A stretch of 8,761 nt of DNA from NCBI GenBank assembly GCA_002308135.1, contig DBVK01000127.1, positions 8,455-17,215 on the forward strand. The letters run 5' to 3'. The notes beneath the pieces were generated by a model. The model did no database searches, had not been told where the DNA came from, and worked only from the letters and a program-made list of their open reading frames with translations. Below are positions 1 through 6,137 of the stretch, in pieces. The stretch is from Bacteroidales bacterium UBA1266. GTDB taxonomy: Bacteria; Bacteroidota; Bacteroidia; Bacteroidales; WCHB1-69. The stretch's first letter is position 1. Every line of letters begins with the position of its first letter. The position numbers and the translations under genes are program-made.

Positions 1-824
1 TTGACACAGGCACCGTAGATGCCCAATTGGATTTCGCCTTCCGTGCCCGGTACGAGAAAACGGTAGCAGATTTTGTCAGCCACTTGGTTCAGTATGCCGA
101 TAACGCCCATCAGCAGCAGTGGCCATGTGTATTTGAGCATTTCCCGAAGCAGGGGGAAATCCATGCCGTGTTTCAGGCCTTTCAGTTCGGGTATGAAGCC
201 CAGGGTGACGGCGGCCGTGCATATCAGGTTAATGACGAAGATATAGCCGACCTGGTAGTTCGGGTCGTACCAGCCCATGGCATGGGGGAAACGGGCTTGC
301 AGGGGGGAGGCGGCCAGGAACACAAAGAGGTTGAGTGCGATGTTCCCTATGATAAACGCCAGTTTGAGCCAGGCGAATTTCCATGCTTTGTGTTCAAAAC
401 GCAATTTGGCGAACAAAATGGCCTGGAAGGCGTCCAGTCCGACCACGCAGGCCATGATGCGGAGGAATTCCGGATGCGTTTCGTAGTGCAATAAGGAGGC
501 GATGGCGGGGGTGAAGCCGAAACACAGCAGTATGAACAGCAGGGCAACGCAGCCGACAGCGCTCAGGGCTGTGGAAAAAGTGCGCTCGTGAGAACCTCCT
601 TTCCGGTTGGCAAAATAGAAAAAGGTGGTTTCCATGCCGAAGGTCAGCAGCACCAGCAGCAGCGCCGTATAGGCGTATATGTTGGTGACAATCCCATAAC
701 CGCCTGATGCAGCCGTGATTTTGTAGGTGTATAACGGTACCAGCAGATAATTCAGAAAGCGTCCGATGATGCTGCTTAATCCGTAGATGACGGATTCCCC
801 GAGAAGTTTTTTCAGATTACCCAT
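1..824 (-). CDS. Polysaccharide/oligosaccharide flippase (Wzx-like, MATE-like fold), C-terminus cut by window edge
   Basis: This reads leftward from an ATG at 824 and leaves the window with no stop, giving 274 complete codons. It begins MGNLKKLLGESVIYGLSSII, followed by GRFLNYLLVPLYT. That opening is characteristic of Bacteroidota oligosaccharide flippases: a short basic start, then a first helix with a conserved GLSSIIGR-type turn. Several hydrophobic segments follow, at about residues 52-72, 86-108, 122-138, 152-171, 192-210 and 233-247, as expected for a 12-14 helix transporter. Family members are about 450-500 residues, so roughly half is missing. The family moves lipid-linked sugar units across the inner membrane for O-antigen, capsule or exopolysaccharide assembly. 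The substrate cannot be inferred, because no glycosyltransferase genes are visible here. The start codon has no clear Shine-Dalgarno. The family call is firm; the specific substrate is unknown. Confidence 0.88.
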   Translation of the reverse strand, partial: MGNLKKLLGESVIYGLSSIIGRFLNYLLVPLYTYKITAASGGYGIVTNIYAYTALLLVLLTFGMETTFFYFANRKGGSHERTFSTALSAVGCVALLFILLCFGFTPAIASLLHYETHPEFLRIMACVVGLDAFQAILFAKLRFEHKAWKFAWLKLAFIIGNIALNLFVFLAASPLQARFPHAMGWYDPNYQVGYIFVINLICTAAVTLGFIPELKGLKHGMDFPLLREMLKYTWPLLLMGVIGILNQVADKICYRFLVPGTEGEIQLGIYGACV

Positions 825-840
825 GTTGTAGAAGTTATCT

Positions 841-879
841 TGCAAAAGTAATCATTTTTCCTTCAGTGATTATTTTGCA
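841..879. repeat. Imperfect inverted repeat between divergent genes (possible operator or paired promoters)
   Basis: The left arm, TGCAAAAGTAATCA (841-854), pairs with the right arm, TGATTATTTTGCA (867-879). That gives 13 matching bases with one extra G in the left arm and a 12-base centre. Read outward on each strand, both arms give TGATTA(C)TTTTGCA. This contains TAnnTTTG exactly on the minus strand and with one base missing on the plus strand. It could be a binding site for a dimeric regulator, a pair of divergent -7 boxes, or a hairpin. It has no clear T-run on either side, so a terminator is unlikely. The repeat is seen directly; its role is inferred. Confidence 0.5.
843..850 (-). promoter_or_regulatory. 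Candidate Bacteroidota -7 box (TACTTTTG) for the flippase gene
   Basis: On the minus strand this reads TACTTTTG followed by CA, matching the Bacteroidota primary sigma factor -7 consensus TAnnTTTG. It lies about 19 bases upstream of the flippase ATG, which implies a short leader of roughly a dozen bases. I find no convincing TTG-type -33 element at the usual distance. The box also forms part of the left arm of the inverted repeat. Confidence 0.42.
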
Positions 880-925
880 GGTGGAATTATTTTTCGCTAA
901 TGCATACAGGTGTTTCGGTTTTTAG

Positions 926-933
926 TAAATTTG
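926..933 (+). promoter_or_regulatory. Candidate Bacteroidota -7 box (TAAATTTG) for the four-gene plus-strand unit
   Basis: TAAATTTG followed by CA matches the Bacteroidota -7 consensus TAnnTTTG exactly. It sits 55 bases before the ATG at 989, giving a plausible leader of about 45-50 bases. The -33 region near 900-908 lacks a clear TTG, so this may be a weak or activator-dependent promoter. I see no riboswitch-like structure in the leader. It is the best candidate for driving 989-7853. Confidence 0.45.
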
Positions 934-988
934 CAGATTCATCCGGCAGCTTTCTTGTCTGCTTATACGAACCGCCAAATAGGTCACC

Positions 989-2449
989 ATGTTGCGAAAA
1001 ATAAGGATTATAGCCGCTTCAATCTTTTTCTGTTTGATCACCTTGCTTTTTCTTGATTTTACGGGAACGGTGCATGCATGGTTTGGCTGGATGGCCCGTA
1101 TTCAGTTCCTTCCGGCGGTTCTTTCGCTGAATGTGGGGATGATTGCCGGATTGCTGCTTCTGACATTGCTTTTCGGACGCTGCTATTGTGCGGTCATTTG
1201 CCCTTTGGGTGTGTTGCAGGATGTATTCTCCTGCCTGGGGGGCAAGGCGCTCAAAAACCGTTTCCGTTATCGCAAACCCCGTACAGTCTTGCGTTACGCT
1301 TTGCTGGCCCTGTTTGTGCTATTGCTGCTTCTCGGCCTGCATTCCGTCGCTTTGCTGGTCGCTCCCTACAGCGCCTACGGGCGCATAGCTTCCCAATTGT
1401 TCGCGCCTTTGTACGCATGGGGGAATAACCTTTTGGCTTCGTTGGCGGAACATTACGGCTCGTATGCTTTCTATACGGTGGATGTCTGGATGAAGGGTCT
1501 GCCGGTGCTGCTGGTGGCCGCTGTGACCTTTGCCGTGGTGGGCGCCTGCGCCTTTTTCGGAGGGAGAATATGGTGCAACACGCTTTGCCCTGTGGGCAGC
1601 GTGTTGGGTTTTGTGGCCCGTTTTGCCTTGTTGAAGCCGCGGATTGACAACGCCAAATGCGTGCGATGCGGAAAATGCGAACGGCAGTGCAGGGCATCCT
1701 GCATCCGGATTGCGGCGGAGCCTCAGTTGGATTACAGCCGCTGCGTGGGCTGCATGGACTGTGTGTCCCAGTGTCCGACCGGTGCGTTCTCCTATGCGCC
1801 TTCCAGGAAAAAAGAAAAGAAAAACAAAGAAACGGATCGCAGCAAACGGGATTTTTTAGGCGTTTCCGCACTTCTTGCCGCAGGCGCTTTCCTGCAAAGC
1901 TGGAAGGTGGACGGGGGCTTGGCTGTGCTGGAGGCGAAGAAGCCTCCCCGCCGCTCTTTGCCCGTGCGTCCTGCCGGTTCCGTTAGCCTGCAGTCGTTTG
2001 AGCGCCATTGCACGGCCTGTCAGTTGTGCGTGTCGGTATGTCCGGACCATGTGTTGCGTCCCGCTTCGGATCTGGAACATTGGCTGCGTCCGGAAATGTT
2101 CTTTGAGCGCGGCTATTGCCGTCTGGAATGCACCCGTTGCGCGGATGTTTGTCCGACAGGCGCCATTCAAAGGGTCACACCGGCGGAGAAATCCTCCCTG
2201 CAGAACGGTCATGCGGTGTGGATAGCTGAAAATTGCCTGCGCACTCGCGAGGGCGTTTCCTGTGAGGCCTGTTACCGTCATTGTCCGGCGGGCGCCATCC
2301 AATGGGTGACGCCTGTCTCCGGCGGCATGCCGGTACCGGCGGTGCATACGGCTCATTGCATTGCCTGCGGCGCCTGCGAATACTTTTGTCCCGCCCGGCC
2401 GTTCAGCGCTATTTATATAGAAGGCCATGAAACGCAAAAGTTTATATGA
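989..2449 (+). CDS. Membrane multi-cluster iron-sulfur protein, NapH-like domain fused to NapG/MauM-like domain
   Basis: The 486-residue protein has two halves. Residues 1-210 are a NapH/MauN-type membrane domain with helices near 7-23, 46-62, 103-126 and 171-190. It carries two CxxxCPxG signatures (GRCYC..CPLG at 63-74 and GRIWCNTLCPVG at 192-203). A two-cluster ferredoxin follows: C224/C227/C230/C234 and C252/C255/C258/C262. A basic linker (273-287) leads into SKRDFLG and a hydrophobic stretch (288-304), resembling a degenerate Tat signal. The second half has four more cysteine sets: C341-C351, C377-C388 (CxxxCxxCxxxCP), C416-C432 (Cx8CxxCxxxCP, a NapG/MauM-type spacing) and C457-C467. That makes six potential [4Fe-4S] clusters. 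By analogy with NapGH it should pass electrons from quinol or a cytoplasmic donor across the inner membrane. No nitrate reductase subunits are nearby, so a role in nitrate reduction is not supported. The 23-base overlap with the next gene points to coupled expression. The family is confident; the partner is inferred. Confidence 0.88.
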   Translation: MLRKIRIIAASIFFCLITLLFLDFTGTVHAWFGWMARIQFLPAVLSLNVGMIAGLLLLTLLFGRCYCAVICPLGVLQDVFSCLGGKALKNRFRYRKPRTVLRYALLALFVLLLLLGLHSVALLVAPYSAYGRIASQLFAPLYAWGNNLLASLAEHYGSYAFYTVDVWMKGLPVLLVAAVTFAVVGACAFFGGRIWCNTLCPVGSVLGFVARFALLKPRIDNAKCVRCGKCERQCRASCIRIAAEPQLDYSRCVGCMDCVSQCPTGAFSYAPSRKKEKKNKETDRSKRDFLGVSALLAAGAFLQSWKVDGGLAVLEAKKPPRRSLPVRPAGSVSLQSFERHCTACQLCVSVCPDHVLRPASDLEHWLRPEMFFERGYCRLECTRCADVCPTGAIQRVTPAEKSSLQNGHAVWIAENCLRTREGVSCEACYRHCPAGAIQWVTPVSGGMPVPAVHTAHCIACGACEYFCPARPFSAIYIEGHETQKFI

Positions 2450-3899
2450 CAAAAACGAGAAGCGAATGAAACAGCAGGATAATAACCCCAAGCTTTCCCG
2501 CAGGCAGTTCCTGAAAATACGAGGGGGGGCGGTGGCCGCCGCCTCAGTTATGGCCGCCTGCGGGCCGAAAACACCCGAAGTGTCAGAAGAGGCCGCCGTA
2601 GGGGAGATACCTAAGGGGAAAATGTCCTATCGCCGCAATGCCCATGGCGACAAAGTCTCCTTGCTCGGATATGGCAGCATGCGCCTGCCTCTTGTCCAGG
2701 AAGGCAGCGCCAGGGAAAAGGAGGGGGAGATTGATGTGGAGGCGGTTAAACGACACATCGCCTTTGCCTTTTCCCACGGGGTGAACCTGGTTGATACGGC
2801 ACCCCCCTATTGCCAAGGCCGTTCGGAAGGGGTGATGGGAGAGGTGCTCTCCGCATATCCTAGGGACAGCTATTTTTTGTCCACCAAACTTTCCAATTTC
2901 ACGGCCGAGACTTGGGGGCTGGAAGCGTCCAAGGGTATTTTCCGGCATTCCTTGGAGGCCTTGCGCACCGATCATGTGGATTATCTGCTGATGCATGCCT
3001 GCGGCATGCCCGCCAAGGATTTGCAAGGCAACGAACTGGACGGCATGCAGGCCTTCCATCGGCGTTTTGTCGAAAACGGCATGCTGGATTTCCTGCTGGA
3101 GGAAAGGGAGGCCGGGCGCATACGCAACCTGGGTTTTTCCTACCACGGTGATGTGCGGGTGTTTGACCTGCTGATGGAATGGCACGAACGCTACCATTGG
3201 GATGTGGCGCTGATACAGCATAATTATGTGGATTGGAAGCATGCCCGGGAAATCAATCCGAGAAACACCAATTCCGAATATTTGTATGGCGCCTTGGCGG
3301 AAAGGGGGATTCCGGCATTGGTGATGGAACCTTTGCTGGGCGGACGGCTGGCTGACTTGGACGATGTTGCCGTGGAAAGGCTCAAATCGCGGGATCCGCA
3401 GGCTTCTGTCGCTTCTTGGGCATTCCGTTTCGCCGCCAACCAGCCCGGCATTCTTTCCGTGATCAGCGGCATGACCTATATGGAGCATTTGCAGGACAAT
3501 GTGCGCACCTACAGCCCGCACAAACCTTTGACGGAGTCGGAACTCATCATGCTGGCCGATATCGCGAACCTGTATGTGCGTTTCCCGGTGGTTCCCTGCA
3601 CCCATTGCGACTACTGCATGCCTTGCCCCTACGGCCTGAATATTCCGGAAATTTTTTCCCATTATAACAAATGCCTGAACGAGGGGAATGTGGTCACGGA
3701 ACGCGGCAGCGAATCTTACCGCAAGGCACGCCGGGCTTTTCTGGTCGGATACGACCGCAGTGTCCCCAGATTGCGGCAGGCTGACCCCTGCATCCATTGC
3801 AACCACTGCCTGTCGCATTGTCCGCAGGGAATACAGATCCCTAAGGAGATGGACCGCATTAACCAATTTGTGGAAGAATTGAAAACCAGTATAATATAA
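2427..3899 (+). CDS. Tat-type lipoprotein aldo/keto reductase with C-terminal 2x[4Fe-4S] domain
   Basis: Numbering is from the ATG at 2427 (490 residues). Residues 24-46 form a Tat-like signal: SRRQFLK, then a small-residue hydrophobic stretch ending MAAC, a lipobox with Cys45. The aldo/keto reductase barrel spans about 66-380. It shows GYGSMRLP (81-88), the catalytic-type tetrad D123, Y128, K154 and H190, IQHNYVD (263-269) and VMEPLLGG (299-306). The tail holds two cysteine sets typical of the COG1453 branch: CTHCDYCMPCP (391-401) and CIHCNHCLSHCP (455-466). The family reduces carbonyls with NAD(P)H, but export would place this enzyme away from that cofactor. Electrons may instead come through its clusters from the upstream iron-sulfur membrane protein. 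An alternative ATG at 2466 would shorten the signal n-region to 11 residues, remove the overlap and give 477 residues; it is about equally plausible. Neither start has a well-placed Shine-Dalgarno. The substrate is unknown. Confidence 0.9.
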   Translation: MKRKSLYDKNEKRMKQQDNNPKLSRRQFLKIRGGAVAAASVMAACGPKTPEVSEEAAVGEIPKGKMSYRRNAHGDKVSLLGYGSMRLPLVQEGSAREKEGEIDVEAVKRHIAFAFSHGVNLVDTAPPYCQGRSEGVMGEVLSAYPRDSYFLSTKLSNFTAETWGLEASKGIFRHSLEALRTDHVDYLLMHACGMPAKDLQGNELDGMQAFHRRFVENGMLDFLLEEREAGRIRNLGFSYHGDVRVFDLLMEWHERYHWDVALIQHNYVDWKHAREINPRNTNSEYLYGALAERGIPALVMEPLLGGRLADLDDVAVERLKSRDPQASVASWAFRFAANQPGILSVISGMTYMEHLQDNVRTYSPHKPLTESELIMLADIANLYVRFPVVPCTHCDYCMPCPYGLNIPEIFSHYNKCLNEGNVVTERGSESYRKARRAFLVGYDRSVPRLRQADPCIHCNHCLSHCPQGIQIPKEMDRINQFVEELKTSII

Positions 3900-3911
3900 T
3901 AAGAATAAACA

Positions 3912-6134
3912 ATGGCTTCTAAAAAAGTAACCAAAGCGTTAGGAATTGTATCGGGGAAAACCGGCTATAATTGGAAATTCTCCAATGTGGGTGGTACCAC
4001 AAGGGTGCAAATCACCTCCGGAGAGGACATTGCCCATTTGGGCGAATTGGATCAGAAACTATGGACGGTGCTAAGCTGTCCGGTAAATGGGCTGGAAATT
4101 GACGAACACACCATGCAGCTGATGGACAGTGACCAGGACGGTAAAATCCGCGTGAACGAGATTTTGTCGACCGCTTCCTGGCTATGTTCGGTGCTGGCGA
4201 ATCCCGATGATTTGCTGAAGCAGGAAGATCATTTGCCCTTGTCGGCCATCAGCCAGGAAAGCGAAGAGGGGAAGCGGATCCATGCCTCCGCCTGTCAGGT
4301 GCTTGCCTATTTGAACAAGGAAAAAGAGGAGCTTTCGGTGAGTGATATGGCGGACACCATGGCGATTTTCGCCCAGACCCGCTTCAACGGCGACGGGGTC
4401 ATTTCCGGACAAACCTGTGAGGATGAAACGCTGGCCGCCCTGGTTTCCGCCTGCATGCAGGCGGAGGGCAGTGTGTCCGACCGTAGCGGGGAACCCGGAA
4501 TTAATGAGGAAAAGCTGGAGTCTTTTTTCACGCATTGCCGGGAATTTGCCGAGTGGAAAGCCTTGGCTTCCGTTGAAAACGGGGTGCTTCCCTATGCCGG
4601 GCGGACTGCGGATGCGTATGCGGCCTATCAGGCGGTCCGCGAAAAAGTGGAGGATTATTTTATACGCTGCCGTTTTGCCGCTTTCAATGAAACGGCGGTT
4701 CCCACGCTGGATGTCTCGCTTGACAGCCTGGAGGAGGTGGTCAGGAACAACCTGACGGAACACATGGAGGAAGTGGCTGCCTATCCGTTGGCCCGGGTGG
4801 GCAAGGAAGGGGAGCTTCCGCTGCAAAGCGGATGTAATCCGGCTTGGGAACAGGCTTTTTCCCTTTTCAAACAGCAGGTGCTTGAGGTGGAGTTCCCGCA
4901 GCATACAGTGTTGACCGAAGCCGAGTGGAAGCAGGTGAAGGAGCGTTTCCGCCCCTACGGGGAATGGCTGGCGGCTAAAAAAGGAGGCGAAGTGGAGGCC
5001 TTGGAGGAAACCTTGCTGCAGTCAGCTTTGCGGCAGGAGCATCAGGAAGCCTTGCGCAGCCTGCTGCAACAGGACAAGGCCCTGGAGACCGTCGTCAATG
5101 ACATCCGGGACGTGGACAGGCTGTTGCATTATTATCGCGATTTCTATGTCTTGTTGAAGAATTTCATTACCTTTTCCGATTTTTACTCCAGGGAGAAGGA
5201 CGTGAAGGCCATTTTCCAGGCAGGAACCCTGTATATAGACCAGCGCAGCTGCGATTTGTGCCTGAAAGTGACGGATATGCCCAAGCATAATCTCATGGCG
5301 GGCTTGAGCGGTATGTTCTTGATATATTGCGACTGCCGTTCCAAAAGCAGTAACGGGGCCATGACCATAGTGGCTGCCATGACCGACGGGGATGTCGATG
5401 ACCTGCGTGAAGGCAAAAACGCCATTTTTTACGACCGCAATGGTTTGGATTGGGACGCCACCGTTGTGAAGATCATAGACAATCCCATCAGTGTGCGTCA
5501 GGCTTTCTGGTCCCCCTACCGTAAAATGGGGCGTTTTGTCAACGAGCAGATCGGCAAATTCGCTTCGGAAAAGGACAACCAGGTCACTTCCGAAGCGTCT
5601 GCCAAAATATCGACCGCCGGTACGCAGTTGGCGGAAACCCCGGCGGATCCGGCAGCGGCCAAACCCATTATCGCACCGGATAACAAGGCGAAGCAGGCGT
5701 TTGATATGAGCAAATTCCTCGGTCTTTTCGCCGTATTGGGCATGGCTTTAGGCACCATCATGGGATTTCTGCTTGATTTGCTGACCGCTTTCTTCGGATT
5801 GAAATGGTATAAGATGATAGGGGTGCTTATCGCTCTGGTACTGATTGTTTCCGGTCCTTCCATGCTGCTGGCGTGGCTGAAACTCCGCAAGCGTGAATTG
5901 TCCCCCTTGCTGAACGCCAACGGCTGGGCCATCAATGCCAAGGTCCTGGTGAATATCGTATTCGGTCCCACCTTGACCAAAATCGCCTCTTTCCCCACCT
6001 TGTCGGATCCATTTGCCCGCAAGGGTATGTCCGTATGGCAGAAGCTGTTGTGTCTGGTGGCGTTTTTGGCCGCCTTGTTTGTTGTTTTGTATTTCACCAA
6101 TTGCCTGTCTTCGTTTGGTATACGTTTCCGTTAA
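3912..6134 (+). CDS. Uncharacterised 740-residue EF-hand protein with C-terminal membrane helices
   Basis: I do not recognise a named function; it resembles uncharacterised large proteins of Bacteroidales. There is no signal peptide. Residues 72-83 (DSDQDGKIRVNE) are a textbook EF-hand calcium loop, with D1, D3, D5, G6, I8 and E12 in place. A second, degenerate loop lies at 157-168 (only N159, D161, G162 and I164 fit). The middle is acidic and mostly helical, with Gln/Glu-rich stretches near 355-395. A conserved-looking block (435-550) contains CDLC (447-450), YCDC (472-475) and TDGDVDD. A Pro/Ala-rich linker (about 565-595) precedes three hydrophobic segments near 602-624, 633-656 and 709-728. 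Between the last two lies NANGWAINAKVLVNIVFG (668-685). The large N-terminal part is probably cytoplasmic and anchored by the C-terminus. It starts 12 bases after the reductase and ends 3 bases before the protease, so it is probably cotranscribed. The reading frame is certain; function is unknown. Confidence 0.85.
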   Translation: MASKKVTKALGIVSGKTGYNWKFSNVGGTTRVQITSGEDIAHLGELDQKLWTVLSCPVNGLEIDEHTMQLMDSDQDGKIRVNEILSTASWLCSVLANPDDLLKQEDHLPLSAISQESEEGKRIHASACQVLAYLNKEKEELSVSDMADTMAIFAQTRFNGDGVISGQTCEDETLAALVSACMQAEGSVSDRSGEPGINEEKLESFFTHCREFAEWKALASVENGVLPYAGRTADAYAAYQAVREKVEDYFIRCRFAAFNETAVPTLDVSLDSLEEVVRNNLTEHMEEVAAYPLARVGKEGELPLQSGCNPAWEQAFSLFKQQVLEVEFPQHTVLTEAEWKQVKERFRPYGEWLAAKKGGEVEALEETLLQSALRQEHQEALRSLLQQDKALETVVNDIRDVDRLLHYYRDFYVLLKNFITFSDFYSREKDVKAIFQAGTLYIDQRSCDLCLKVTDMPKHNLMAGLSGMFLIYCDCRSKSSNGAMTIVAAMTDGDVDDLREGKNAIFYDRNGLDWDATVVKIIDNPISVRQAFWSPYRKMGRFVNEQIGKFASEKDNQVTSEASAKISTAGTQLAETPADPAAAKPIIAPDNKAKQAFDMSKFLGLFAVLGMALGTIMGFLLDLLTAFFGLKWYKMIGVLIALVLIVSGPSMLLAWLKLRKRELSPLLNANGWAINAKVLVNIVFGPTLTKIASFPTLSDPFARKGMSVWQKLLCLVAFLAALFVVLYFTNCLSSFGIRFR

Positions 6135-6137
6135 TTC

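Noticed and set aside
27..494. Plus-strand open frame of 155 codons at the left edge
   Set aside because: The opposite strand encodes a convincing flippase through this whole region, and the plus-strand translation has low-complexity, non-protein-like composition.
989..2449. Possible assignment as part of a periplasmic nitrate reductase (nap) operon
   Set aside because: No napA, napB or cytochrome c gene is present nearby. The partner is an aldo/keto reductase, so only the domain similarity is used.
1856..2491. Open frame of 211 codons on the minus strand, opposite the iron-sulfur gene
   Set aside because: It lies wholly against a well-supported coding region and shows no domain or signal. 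Its length is explained by the composition of the true gene.
2583..3866. Open frame of 427 codons on the minus strand, opposite the reductase
   Set aside because: It is an antisense shadow of a gene with clear motifs. Its translation is rich in His, Gln and Arg with no recognisable domain, as expected from a GC-rich third-position pattern.
4380..4415. Second EF-hand loop in the 740-residue protein (residues 157-168)
   Set aside because: Positions 1 and 12 are Arg and Thr instead of acidic residues, so calcium binding is unlikely. It may be a decayed partner of the first loop.
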